DNA from: Massilia sp. YIM B02443
GTDB lineage: Bacteria; Pseudomonadota; Gammaproteobacteria; Burkholderiales; Burkholderiaceae_D
Length of the DNA: 64,000 nt
Direction of reading: 5' to 3'
NCBI RefSeq assembly: GCF_030411955.1
Contig: NZ_JASNRA010000013.1
Span: 1 to 64,000 of the forward strand
In this document: piece after piece, positions 9,149 to 17,571 of the stretch
How the letters are laid out: each line of letters starts with the position of its first letter
How positions within the stretch are numbered: position 1 is the first letter of the stretch
The notes under the pieces: generated by a model
Told to the model about the DNA's origin: nothing
The model's database searches: none
The model's input: the letters and a program-made list of their open reading frames with translations, nothing else
Made by a program: the position numbers and the translations under genes

Positions 9149-10525
9149 TCAGTCCAGCTCGCGCAGCTTGGCGAACGCTTCCTCGATGCGCTCGACCGCG
9201 ACGATGGTCATGCCCTCGACCTTCTGCTTGGGCGCATTCGCCTTCGGGATCACCGCCACCGAGAAGCCGAGTTTGGCCGCTTCGCGCAGGCGCTCCTGGC
9301 CGCGCGGGGCCGGACGGATCTCGCCGGCCAGGCCGACTTCGCCGAACACCACCAGCCCGCGCGGCAGCGGCTTGTTGCGCATCGACGAATTGATCGCCAA
9401 CAGCACCGCCAGGTCGGCCGCCGGTTCGGCGATTTTCACGCCGCCGACCGCGTTGATGAACACGTCCTGGTCGAACGCCGCGATGCCGGCGTGACGGTGC
9501 AGCACCGCCAGCAGCATCGCCAGGCGGTTCTGTTCCAGGCCGACCGACAGCCGGCGCGCGTTGGGCAGATGGCTGGTGTCGACCAGCGCCTGGATCTCGA
9601 CCAGCAGCGGGCGCGTGCCCTCCTGCGTCACCATCACGCACGATCCCGGCACCTGGCTGTCGTGCTGCGACAGGAACAGCGCCGACGGATTCGACACGCC
9701 CTTGAGGCCCTTCTCGCTCATCGCGAACACGCCCAGCTCGTTCACCGCGCCGAAGCGGTTCTTGATGGCGCGCACCAGGCGGAAGCTCGACTGCGTATCG
9801 CCCTCGAAATACAGCACGGTGTCGACGATGTGCTCCAGCACGCGCGGACCGGCCAGCGCGCCCTCCTTGGTGACGTGGCCGACCAGGATGATGGTCACGC
9901 CGGTCTGCTTGGCCACGCGCGTCAGCTGCGCCGCGCATTCGCGCACCTGCGACACCGAACCGGGAGCGGCGGTGAGCGCGTCCGAATACATGGTCTGGAT
10001 CGAGTCGATCACCACCACGTCGGGCTTGATGTCGGCGATGGTGCCGAGGATTTTCTCGAGCTGGATCTCGGCCTGCAGCTTGAGGTCGCGGGCGTCCACC
10101 GCCAGACGCTTGGCGCGCAGCGCGATCTGGGCGCCGGATTCCTCGCCGCTGACGTACAAGGTGCTGCGCGTCGCCGACAGGCTGGAGAGCGCCTGCAGCA
10201 GCAGGGTCGACTTGCCGATGCCGGGGTCGCCGCCGATCAGCACCACGCCGCCGGCCACCAGGCCGCCGCCCAGCACGCGGTCGAATTCCTCGATGCCGGT
10301 GCCGAAGCGCGGCACGTCGATCGCTTCGATGTCGCTAAGGGACAGCACCGGCGCGGTCTGGGCCAGGCTGCGGTGCTGGGTCTGCGACATGCGGTTCACG
10401 CCGGGCGCCTCGACCACGGTCTCGACCATCGTGTTCCAGGCCTTGCAATCGGCGCACTGGCCGGTCCAGCGGGTGGCGATCGCGCCGCACTCGCTGCAGG
10501 TAAAATTGGTTTTTGCTTTTGCCAT
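9149..10525 (-). CDS. radA: DNA repair protein RadA
   Basis: 458 aa. N-terminal C4 zinc finger (CSECG...CADC, about 10-30), a RecA-like ATPase with Walker A GGDPGIGKST, the RadA-specific KNRFG motif, and a C-terminal Lon-protease-like domain (about 290-450). RadA promotes branch migration and processing of recombination intermediates. Family length is normal (about 455). The alr gene lies upstream on the same strand with a 50-nt gap, so the two may be cotranscribed. Confidence 0.97.
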   Translation of the reverse strand: MAKAKTNFTCSECGAIATRWTGQCADCKAWNTMVETVVEAPGVNRMSQTQHRSLAQTAPVLSLSDIEAIDVPRFGTGIEEFDRVLGGGLVAGGVVLIGGDPGIGKSTLLLQALSSLSATRSTLYVSGEESGAQIALRAKRLAVDARDLKLQAEIQLEKILGTIADIKPDVVVIDSIQTMYSDALTAAPGSVSQVRECAAQLTRVAKQTGVTIILVGHVTKEGALAGPRVLEHIVDTVLYFEGDTQSSFRLVRAIKNRFGAVNELGVFAMSEKGLKGVSNPSALFLSQHDSQVPGSCVMVTQEGTRPLLVEIQALVDTSHLPNARRLSVGLEQNRLAMLLAVLHRHAGIAAFDQDVFINAVGGVKIAEPAADLAVLLAINSSMRNKPLPRGLVVFGEVGLAGEIRPAPRGQERLREAAKLGFSVAVIPKANAPKQKVEGMTIVAVERIEEAFAKLRELD

Positions 10526-10575
10526 GATCGCGCTCTTGCTGTTCCCTGGTTTTTATGACGTCTGTATATGGGGAC

Positions 10576-11682
10576 TCAGCCGTCGCTTCCAAGCCGGCCT
10601 TCGGTCACGCGCACGCGCGGCGCCAGCGCGCACATCAGCTCATAGCCGATCGTGCCGGCGGCGTGCGCCACCTCGTCGATCGGCAGTCCGTCGCCCCACA
10701 GGGTGACCTTGCTGCCGACGCGCGCGTTCGGGATCGGCGTCAGGTCGACCGTCATCATGTCCATCGAGACCCGGCCCACCAGCGTGGTGCGCACGCCGTC
10801 GATGATCACCGGCGTGCCGTGCGGCGCGCTGCGCGGATAGCCGTCGGCATAGCCGCAGGCCACCACCCCGATCTTCATCGGGCCAGGGGCCTCGAAGCGG
10901 CTGCCGTAGCCGACCGTCTCGCCCTGGGCGATTTCCTGGATCCCGATCACTTCCGAGCGCAGCGTCATGGTCGGACGCAGGCCGAACTCCGCCGCGCTGC
11001 GCCCGCCCGGGGTGCCGCCGTACAGCATGATGCCGGGGCGGACCCAGTCGTTCGAGAGCTGCTCGGCGAGTTCGGCCTGGTGCAGCACGCCGCCCGAATT
11101 CGACAGGCTGCGCTCTCCCGCCAGGTCGCCCGCGCCTTCGCGGAAGCACCGCACCTGCTCGCCGATGGTCAGGCGCGGGTGTTCCAGCTCGTCGGCATTG
11201 GCAAAGTGGGTCATGTGGGTGATGCTGCGCACGTCGCGGATCGCGCGCAGGCGCTCGTAGGCGGCGGCGTATTCGTGCGGACGGAAGCCGAGCCGGTTCA
11301 TGCCGGTGTTCATCTTGAGATAGACGTCGATCGGCCGGTACAATGGCGTGTACTCCAGCATCTTGATCTGCTCGATGCAGTGCACGGCGGTCGAGATATT
11401 GTGTTCGCCCAGTTGCGGCAGGTCGGCCGCCTCGAAGAAACCCTCTAATAAGAGAATCGGCTTGATCCAGCCGAGTTCGCGCAGGCGCAGCGCCGCGTCC
11501 TGCTCGACCAGGGCCAGGCCGTCGGCGGTGGCGAAGCCGCGCATGGCGCGCTCCAGGCCGTGGCCATAGGCGTCGGCCTTGACGACCGCCCAGATCCTGG
11601 CGCTGGGCGCGCAGGTACGCGCCTGCGACAGGTTGTGCTGCATCGAGTCGAGGTGGATGGTGGCAAAAAGCGGGCGCGGCAT
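10576..11682 (-). CDS. alr: Alanine racemase
   Basis: 368 aa. PLP-binding lysine Lys35 lies in VVKADAYGHG, and the second catalytic base (Tyr) is in a typical MLYGG/GYGSRF context. It interconverts L- and D-alanine to supply peptidoglycan synthesis. Normal length. It is followed by radA, a common order in Burkholderiales. It is divergent from lplT. Confidence 0.97.
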   Translation of the reverse strand: MPRPLFATIHLDSMQHNLSQARTCAPSARIWAVVKADAYGHGLERAMRGFATADGLALVEQDAALRLRELGWIKPILLLEGFFEAADLPQLGEHNISTAVHCIEQIKMLEYTPLYRPIDVYLKMNTGMNRLGFRPHEYAAAYERLRAIRDVRSITHMTHFANADELEHPRLTIGEQVRCFREGAGDLAGERSLSNSGGVLHQAELAEQLSNDWVRPGIMLYGGTPGGRSAAEFGLRPTMTLRSEVIGIQEIAQGETVGYGSRFEAPGPMKIGVVACGYADGYPRSAPHGTPVIIDGVRTTLVGRVSMDMMTVDLTPIPNARVGSKVTLWGDGLPIDEVAHAAGTIGYELMCALAPRVRVTEGRLGSDG

Positions 11683-11852
11683 GGCGGGATTCTGGGTTGG
11701 GCGTAAAGGGGTATTTTACCGGAGCGCGGCCGGCGCCGCTGGCGGGCGCCAGGTCGTTCCGCACTGGTCGCCGCACGCCGTCAAGCACGGCGCATGCGGG
11801 TTTCGCGACTATCGAACGTTCGTTCTCCGCTTCGTCGCGCCCGCCATTCATG

Positions 11853-11858
11853 GTATAA
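11853..11858 (+). promoter_or_regulatory. Candidate -10 element for lplT
   Basis: TATAAA about 31 nt before the lplT start codon. No good -35 is seen. Weakly supported. Confidence 0.35.
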
Positions 11859-11889
11859 AGCAACCCGGACCAGATTTTAGAATTCTCGA

Positions 11890-13149
11890 ATGAACCGTGG
11901 TTTCTATACCATCATGGCGGCGCAGTTCTTCTCGTCGCTGGCGGATAACGCGCTCCTGTTCGTCGCCATCAGCCTGCTGGTGGCGATGGACGCGCCGGCG
12001 TCGCTGACACCGCTATTGAAACTGTCGTTCGTGCTGTTCTACGTTTTGCTGGCCGCCTTTGTCGGCGCCTTCGCCGATGCGCTGCCCAAGGGCCGCGTGA
12101 TGTTCATCGCCAACGTCATCAAGGTGTTCGGCTGTGGACTGATGTTCCATACCGTCCATCCCCTGCTCTCCTACGCCGTGGTCGGCTTCGGCGCCGCCGT
12201 GTATTCGCCGGCCAAGTACGGCATCCTGACCGAACTGCTGCCGCCCGAAAAACTGGTGCCGGCCAACGGCTGGATCGAAGGCCTGACCGTGATGTCGATC
12301 ATCCTCGGCACCGTCCTCGGCGGCGCCCTTGTGAGCGAGCGCGGCGCCAATTTCCTGTTGTCGTTCGAGCTCCCGCACCTGCTCGGCATCGGCACCGGCG
12401 CCGAAGCGGCGATGGCAGTGGTGGTCGCGATCTATCTGCTGGCCGCGCTGTTCAACCTGCGCATCCCGGACACCGGCGCGCGCTACGAACACCAGGAACG
12501 CAATCCGATCAAGCTGATCACCGACTTCGCCAACTGCTCGGCCACGCTGTGGCGCGACAAGCTGGGCCAGATCTCGCTGGCGGTGACGACCCTGTTCTGG
12601 GGCGCCGGCGCCACCCTGCAATTCATCGTGCTGAAATGGGCCGAGCGCTCGCTGCACCTGCCGCTCGACAAAGCCACCAACCTGATCGGCGTGGTCGCGA
12701 TCGGCGTCGCGCTGGGCGCGGCGATGGCGGCGCGCATGGTCCCGCTGAAGAAATCCCTCACCGTGATCCCGATGGGCATCGTCATGGGGCTGGTAGTGAC
12801 CAGCATGGTGTTCGTCACCTCGGTCTCGCTGGCTTACCCGCTGCTGGCCCTGATCGGCTTCCTGTCGGGCTTCTTCGTGGTGCCGATGAACGCGCTGCTG
12901 CAGCACCGCGGCCACGTACTGATGAGCGCCGGCCACTCGATCGCGGTCCAGAACTTCAACGAAAACCTGTCGATCCTGACCATGCTCGCGGCCTACGCCA
13001 TCATGATCACGCTGAACCTGGACCTGGACCTCATCATCGTCATCTTCGGACTGTCGGTGGCCGGGATCATGCTCCTGATCCAGCGCCGCCATACGCTCAA
13101 CCAGCGCGAGCACGATTCGCTGGGATTGATCGGCGAAGGCAAGCACTGA
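11890..13149 (+). CDS. lplT: Lysophospholipid transporter LplT
   Basis: 419 aa MFS protein with about 12 hydrophobic segments. The N-terminal pattern (FYTIMAAQFFSSLADNALLF) and the block KYGILTELLPPEKLVPANGW are characteristic of LplT. Known role: flips lysophospholipids from the outer to the inner leaflet for reacylation by Aas. No aas gene or fused acyltransferase is present here, so the acylation partner must be elsewhere. Convergent with the LysE gene, 28 nt apart. Confidence 0.93.
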   Translation: MNRGFYTIMAAQFFSSLADNALLFVAISLLVAMDAPASLTPLLKLSFVLFYVLLAAFVGAFADALPKGRVMFIANVIKVFGCGLMFHTVHPLLSYAVVGFGAAVYSPAKYGILTELLPPEKLVPANGWIEGLTVMSIILGTVLGGALVSERGANFLLSFELPHLLGIGTGAEAAMAVVVAIYLLAALFNLRIPDTGARYEHQERNPIKLITDFANCSATLWRDKLGQISLAVTTLFWGAGATLQFIVLKWAERSLHLPLDKATNLIGVVAIGVALGAAMAARMVPLKKSLTVIPMGIVMGLVVTSMVFVTSVSLAYPLLALIGFLSGFFVVPMNALLQHRGHVLMSAGHSIAVQNFNENLSILTMLAAYAIMITLNLDLDLIIVIFGLSVAGIMLLIQRRHTLNQREHDSLGLIGEGKH

Positions 13150-13177
13150 TTCACCGGGCCCGGGACGGCCGCGCCGC

Positions 13178-13831
13178 TCACGCAAGCGTCAGGCCGGCCA
13201 GCATGCCCACGCCGGCGGCGCCGAACGCCAGGCCCACCACCGCATCGAACCAGCGCCGCGCGCGCACGTACAGCCTGCGCGCGACGGCGGTCGAAAACAC
13301 GACGGCATAGCCCAGGAAAATGATGGCGCCGATTGCCAGGCAAGCTGCCACCACCGGCAAGCCGGCGCTGACCCCGGCGTCACCGTCGAGCGCCAGCGCG
13401 ATGATCGACAGCCAGACCAGGATCGCTTTCGGATTGGTCAGGTGCAGCGCCGCGCCCCGGCAGTACAGCGCCAGCGCCGATCCGGCGTGCGCGTCCGATC
13501 CGGCTGCGGCGGCGCCCGGCACGTCGCCTGCCAGCGCCCTGCGCAGCGCCTTGAAAGACAGCCACAAGAGATAAACGCCGCCGGCCGTCTTCATCGCGAC
13601 CAGGATCGACGGCGCCTTCACCAGCGCCGCCGCCACGCCGAACGCGGTCAACGCGCCCCATATCGCCGAGCCGCTGACCACGCCCAGCGCGAATACCAGC
13701 GCGCGCCGCCGCCCACCCTGCATCGCGGTCGCCATGATGGCCAGGTTGCTGGGGCCGGGGCTGGCCGCGCCGAATGCATACGCCGAACAGGCCACGACCA
13801 TGTTCGCGCTGACGAGCGATACGAATGCCAT
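13178..13831 (-). CDS. LysE/RhtB family amino acid exporter
   Basis: 217 aa from ATG 13831, which has AAAGGA 6 nt upstream. About six TM segments. The family loop ASPGPSNLAIMATAMQGG near the N-terminus matches the GPxxxxV/I-type motif of LysE/RhtB exporters. It probably exports an amino acid or a derivative; the substrate cannot be assigned. Standalone gene. Confidence 0.88.
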   Translation of the reverse strand: MAFVSLVSANMVVACSAYAFGAASPGPSNLAIMATAMQGGRRRALVFALGVVSGSAIWGALTAFGVAAALVKAPSILVAMKTAGGVYLLWLSFKALRRALAGDVPGAAAAGSDAHAGSALALYCRGAALHLTNPKAILVWLSIIALALDGDAGVSAGLPVVAACLAIGAIIFLGYAVVFSTAVARRLYVRARRWFDAVVGLAFGAAGVGMLAGLTLA

Positions 13832-13968
13832 GTGCTTTCCTTTCGCGGCGCGCCCCGCCGGAGCGGATGCCGGCGACGGGCGGCGCACGATGCACAAGGC
13901 TAGCAGACGGCGACGCCGCGAAAGCGCATCAATTCTCACTGCACGACGGGCCCGGCGCGCGAATGTGC

Positions 13969-14919
13969 TTATACCGACTTCACCATCCGCACGTCGGCCG
14001 CGCGCTGGCGCCAGTCGTTCGGCACGACGAAGCCGCGTTCGACCTCTTCGATCACCTCGCCCTGGCGGCGCACGATTGCCACCAGCACCGGCGTGCCCGA
14101 GGTCGCGAACTGTTCTTCCAGTTCCTGCATCAGCTGGGCGCGGTCAAGCATCGGGGCGGCCGAACAGGCGCGCAGCGGCGCCAGCCATTGCAGCTTGGGC
14201 AGGACCAGGAATTCCTCGCCGGCCTGCGCGTCGAATTCGTCGAGCGCGCACCAGAAGCCGCGGCAGTGGCCCGCCGCGATGCCCTGCATCGCCGGCCAGC
14301 TGCCGGATGGGTAGAACAGCCAGCCTTTCACCAGCGCCCGGGCGCGCGTCACGGGACGCGGCAGCAGCGGCTGCGCGGCCGGATGCTGGCCAAGGGCCAG
14401 CTGGCGCTCGAACACCTTGCGCATCTTGACGCCCAGGCTATCGGCCAGGTTGGGGCCGACCAGCGCGTCGAACTGCTGGCCGGCGCCGCCGTCGAGCAGG
14501 TAGAACTTGGTGGCAAACTCGATGTGCTCCACCGCATCCGGCCCGGCGTCGAGCAGGAAGTCGAATTCGCCGACCGTGTCGTTGCGCGCGGCGCGTATCT
14601 GCAGGCCGTGCGCCACCAGCCGGCCCTGCCGGGCGAAGTAGAACGCCATCAGCTTTTCGGCGTACAGGCCAAGCCGGGTATGGGTGCGGGCGCCAAGGGC
14701 GGCATCGAGTTCGGTGGGATCGGCGTCCAGGCACGCCAGCCAGTCGGCGACGTCCGGCGCTACGCCTCCCAGCGTGGCGACGCGGCCCGCCCACTCGGGC
14801 GCATGGACGTCGAGCAGGTCGGGCGCGTCGAGCAGCCAGGCCAGCGCGCGCACCTGCGCGCGCCGCAGATGGCCCCAGCGGCGGTGGAACTGCTCCTGGT
14901 AAGTCTCAGTCGCCGCCAT
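13969..14919 (-). CDS. DUF1853 family protein
   Basis: 316 aa. The arrangement RLGLYAEKLMAFYF, then IRAARNDTVGEFDFLL, then a lysine-containing beta segment (EFATKFYLLD) resembles a PD-(D/E)xK nuclease-like core: E..., GEFDF and E-x-K. DUF1853 proteins are mostly uncharacterised; nuclease activity is my inference from this motif order. The start overlaps the 3' end of udg by 14 nt, so it is the last gene of the tsaB-rimI-udg operon. Confidence 0.8.
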   Translation of the reverse strand: MAATETYQEQFHRRWGHLRRAQVRALAWLLDAPDLLDVHAPEWAGRVATLGGVAPDVADWLACLDADPTELDAALGARTHTRLGLYAEKLMAFYFARQGRLVAHGLQIRAARNDTVGEFDFLLDAGPDAVEHIEFATKFYLLDGGAGQQFDALVGPNLADSLGVKMRKVFERQLALGQHPAAQPLLPRPVTRARALVKGWLFYPSGSWPAMQGIAAGHCRGFWCALDEFDAQAGEEFLVLPKLQWLAPLRACSAAPMLDRAQLMQELEEQFATSGTPVLVAIVRRQGEVIEEVERGFVVPNDWRQRAADVRMVKSV

Positions 14920-15802
14920 CGAGCGAACGCGCCCGGCACAGGTCGGCCCAGGCCAGCGCCTTGTCGAAGCCGCGCCGCAGCAGCTCGCCCGGATGCAGCG
15001 TGGCCACCAGCGGCTTGCCGCCGAACTGATGGACCTGGCCGCGCAAGCCGGCCAGCGGCTCCTGCAGCGCGCGGCCGAGCAGGCCGTTGGCCGCGACCTG
15101 GCCCAGCGTCAGCACGGTGCGCGCGCCGCTCAGGGCCAGCTCGCGCTCCAGGAACGGGCGGCAGGCCGCCACTTCCTCGGCGGTCGGAGCGCGCTCGCCG
15201 CCCTTGGCGTTGGTGGGACGGCACTTGACCAGCGGCGTGACGTAGACATCGCGTTCGCGCGACAGGCCGACCGCGTGCAGCATGTTGTCGAGCAGCGTGC
15301 CGGGGTCGCCGCTGAGCGGCTGGCCGGCGCTTTCGTCGACCGCGCTGGCGGTGCCGGCGGCGACCAGCCAGCGCGCCTGGCGCGCACCGCTGCCCTGCAC
15401 CGGTTTGCGGCCTGCGCCGCAGGCGCTGCAGTGCTTGCAGTCGGCGATGGCGGCGCGCAGCGCCGGCCAGTCCATGGCCGCGACGTCGGGCGCGGCTTCT
15501 TCGACCGGCGTGTCGTCGTCCCAGGCCGCTTCCACCGGTTCGGGCGCGGGATTGCGGTACGGCGGCGCCGACAGCGGGGTATGCTGGCGCACCGGCGGCG
15601 CGGGGTTGGCGGCCGGCGCCGGCTGCTGGTCCTGATCTTGCTCGACAGGCCGCGGCGCGGCGTCCTGCGGCGCCACCAGAATTGCGACGTCCTGCTCCGA
15701 TTCCGGCGCCGCCTCCGCCGGCGGCGCGCTGCGCAACTGCCACAGCGGCCCGATGCCCATCTCGGCCAGGAACAGCGCGTCGCGCTGGCTCACGTTCTTC
15801 AT
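14906..15802 (-). CDS. Family 4-like uracil-DNA glycosylase
   Basis: 298 aa. A long Pro/Gln/Glu-rich linker (about 25-105) precedes the catalytic domain. The four Fe-S cysteines of family 4 UDGs are recognisable: CKHC, then VKC and AAC about 20 residues apart. The substrate motif HPGELLRR matches HPxxLLR. The motif usually written GEAPG is changed to AAGTASAVDE, so catalysis may be altered. ATG 15802 overlaps the rimI stop by 4 nt; a much longer in-frame reading runs through rimI and is rejected. Expected role: removal of uracil from DNA. Confidence 0.85.
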   Translation of the reverse strand: MKNVSQRDALFLAEMGIGPLWQLRSAPPAEAAPESEQDVAILVAPQDAAPRPVEQDQDQQPAPAANPAPPVRQHTPLSAPPYRNPAPEPVEAAWDDDTPVEEAAPDVAAMDWPALRAAIADCKHCSACGAGRKPVQGSGARQARWLVAAGTASAVDESAGQPLSGDPGTLLDNMLHAVGLSRERDVYVTPLVKCRPTNAKGGERAPTAEEVAACRPFLERELALSGARTVLTLGQVAANGLLGRALQEPLAGLRGQVHQFGGKPLVATLHPGELLRRGFDKALAWADLCRARSLDGGD

Positions 15803-16266
15803 AGTTCGAGCCTCATCACGATGGCGTCTTCGCGCCCGCCTGGCCCGGCCGGGTAATAACCCTTGCGGCGGCCGATCTCGACATAACCATAGCGGCGATA
15901 GACCGCCAGCGCGCGCTCGTTCGAGGGCCGCACTTCGAGCAGGATCGAGGCCATGCCTTGCTGTTTTGCGCGCGCGCCGATGCGCCCCAGCAGGCGCCGG
16001 CCCAGGCCCTGGCGCTGCAGCGGCGCGGCCACGGCGACGTCGAGCAGATGCGCTTCGTCGACCGCGTACATCAGCAGGTAGTAGCCGGCCAGGCCGCCGG
16101 CGGCGTCGCGCACGGTCCAGCAGTCGTAGCCGCTGTCGACCGAGTCGGCGAAGTTCTTGCGGCTCCACGGATACGGAAACACGCTGCATTCGAGCGCCCA
16201 CACCTCGTCGACGTCGGCGTGCGTCATCGGCGCCGCCACCAGGCCGTGTTCCAGTGCCTCGCTCAT
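15799..16266 (-). CDS. rimI: Ribosomal protein S18 alanine N-acetyltransferase RimI
   Basis: 155 aa GNAT protein. Acetyl-CoA loop QRQGLGRRLL and the terminal block EVRPSNERALAVYRRYGY with GRRKGYY are the RimI hallmarks. It acetylates the N-terminal alanine of S18. Start and stop both overlap neighbours by ATGA (tsaB upstream, udg downstream), giving tight translational coupling. Confidence 0.95.
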   Translation of the reverse strand: MSEALEHGLVAAPMTHADVDEVWALECSVFPYPWSRKNFADSVDSGYDCWTVRDAAGGLAGYYLLMYAVDEAHLLDVAVAAPLQRQGLGRRLLGRIGARAKQQGMASILLEVRPSNERALAVYRRYGYVEIGRRKGYYPAGPGGREDAIVMRLEL

Positions 16267-16997
16267 GATGCGCCTTGGCCGGCCTTGGCGGCATTGATCG
16301 CCTGGCGCTCGGCGCTGGTATAGGCGACCTTGTTGCGCAGGTAGAGCGGCTGGGCCTGGGCCGCCGGCACGCCCTGCCCGGCCGCCAGCGCGGCCACGGC
16401 CAGCAGCGCCAGTTCGCGCGCGTGCGGCACGATATCAAGCATGGCGTCCTGCGCAAAGGCCTTGCCGGCAAAGGCGTCGGCGTATTCGCTCAGGCCGTTA
16501 CCGCAGGCGCGCAGGCCATCGGCCGGCAGCGGCGCCACGTCCTGCGGCGCGCTCAGGGCCGGCGCCAGCACTTCGCGCCAACCGTCTGCGTCTTCATATC
16601 TATACTGAGCCCAGTAGACTTCGCCCATGCGCGCATCCAGCACCGCCAGCACCTCGCTGGCGCCGGTGCTGGCGCGGCACGCTTCGGCCATCGCTTCCAG
16701 CGTCACCAGCGGCAGCACCGGCAGGTTGGCGCCGTAAGCCAGCCCCTGGGCCACGCCGCAGGCGGTACGCACGCCGGTGAACGAGCCGGGCCCGGCGCCG
16801 AAGGCGATCGCGTCGACCTGGGCCAGGGTGACGCCGGCTTCGCCCAGCAATTCCTGCACCATGGGCAGGACCGATTGCGAATGGGTGCGCACGCCGGACG
16901 ATGCGCGAGTGAGGACTTTCCGAGCTGCGTGCTCGCCGGTCAGCAGCGCGCACGACGCCAGCTCGGCCGAGGTTTCAATGGCAAGGATAATAGGCAT
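16263..16997 (-). CDS. tsaB: tRNA threonylcarbamoyladenosine protein TsaB
   Basis: 244 aa. N-terminal ASKHA strand ILAIETSAELASCALL and the block FGAGPGSFTGVRTACGVAQGLA are diagnostic of TsaB. It is the regulatory partner of TsaD in making t6A37 on ANN-decoding tRNAs. First gene of the tsaB-rimI-udg-DUF1853 operon. The long alanine-rich C-terminus is usual for this clade. Confidence 0.96.
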   Translation of the reverse strand: MPIILAIETSAELASCALLTGEHAARKVLTRASSGVRTHSQSVLPMVQELLGEAGVTLAQVDAIAFGAGPGSFTGVRTACGVAQGLAYGANLPVLPLVTLEAMAEACRASTGASEVLAVLDARMGEVYWAQYRYEDADGWREVLAPALSAPQDVAPLPADGLRACGNGLSEYADAFAGKAFAQDAMLDIVPHARELALLAVAALAAGQGVPAAQAQPLYLRNKVAYTSAERQAINAAKAGQGAS

Positions 16998-17101
16998 TCC
17001 GGTATTTTACCTGCTCGGCCCGACCGCATCCACGGCCGATCGACAACGGGCGCGGCGGGTTCACGTTCGCGACCGCCGCGCAGCTTGCGTCCGACTCGCT
17101 G

Positions 17102-17107
17102 TAAAAT
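17102..17107 (+). promoter_or_regulatory. -10 element, probably giving a leaderless thioredoxin-like mRNA
   Basis: TAAAAT ends 7 nt before the ATG at 17115. Transcription would start at or next to the start codon, and no ribosome site is present. Inferred from spacing. Confidence 0.45.
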
Positions 17108-17114
17108 GCCGCTC

Positions 17115-17540
17115 ATGCATAGCCTGACGCTCGACTCCACCACCCGCGACCGGATCGCCGCCACCCTCGACGGCGACGGCTGGACCGTCGCCTGCCTGTG
17201 CGCCGCCTGGTGCGGCACCTGCTCGACCTACCGCGCCACCTTCGAAGAGATCGCCGCGCGCCACCCGGACAAGCAGTTCGTCTGGATCGACATCGAAGAC
17301 CAGGCCGACCTGGTCGGCGACCTCGACGTCGAGAACTTCCCGACCCTGCTGCTGCAACGCGGCGGCACGGTCGCCTTCTTCGGCACCATGGTGCCGGACG
17401 GCGGCGTGGCCGACCGCCTGGTGCAGGCCCAGGCCGAACAGTCGCTCGAAGAACTGGCGCGCCTGGCCGGGTCGACCGACGAGCGGCGCGAGTGGCAGCG
17501 CGAGTGCAATCTGCGCGTGCTGCTGGGCGGCGCGGCGTAA
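17115..17540 (+). CDS. Thioredoxin-family protein with CGTC active site
   Basis: 141 aa. The active site WCGTC (about residues 31-35) lies after a short strand, and the cis-proline occurs in ENFPTLLL. There is no signal peptide, so it is cytosolic. CGTC differs from the CGPC of thioredoxin and is closer to some oxidoreductases. An alternative ATG at 17106 lies within the -10 sequence and would add three residues. It may reduce a specific partner; none is indicated by the neighbours. Confidence 0.85.
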   Translation: MHSLTLDSTTRDRIAATLDGDGWTVACLCAAWCGTCSTYRATFEEIAARHPDKQFVWIDIEDQADLVGDLDVENFPTLLLQRGGTVAFFGTMVPDGGVADRLVQAQAEQSLEELARLAGSTDERREWQRECNLRVLLGGAA

Positions 17541-17571
17541 GGTCGAGCAGCTTGCAATACCACGTCCGCCC

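Noticed and set aside
12013-13185. 390-codon frame antisense to lplT
   Set aside because: His/Gln/Asp-rich shadow without a start signal.
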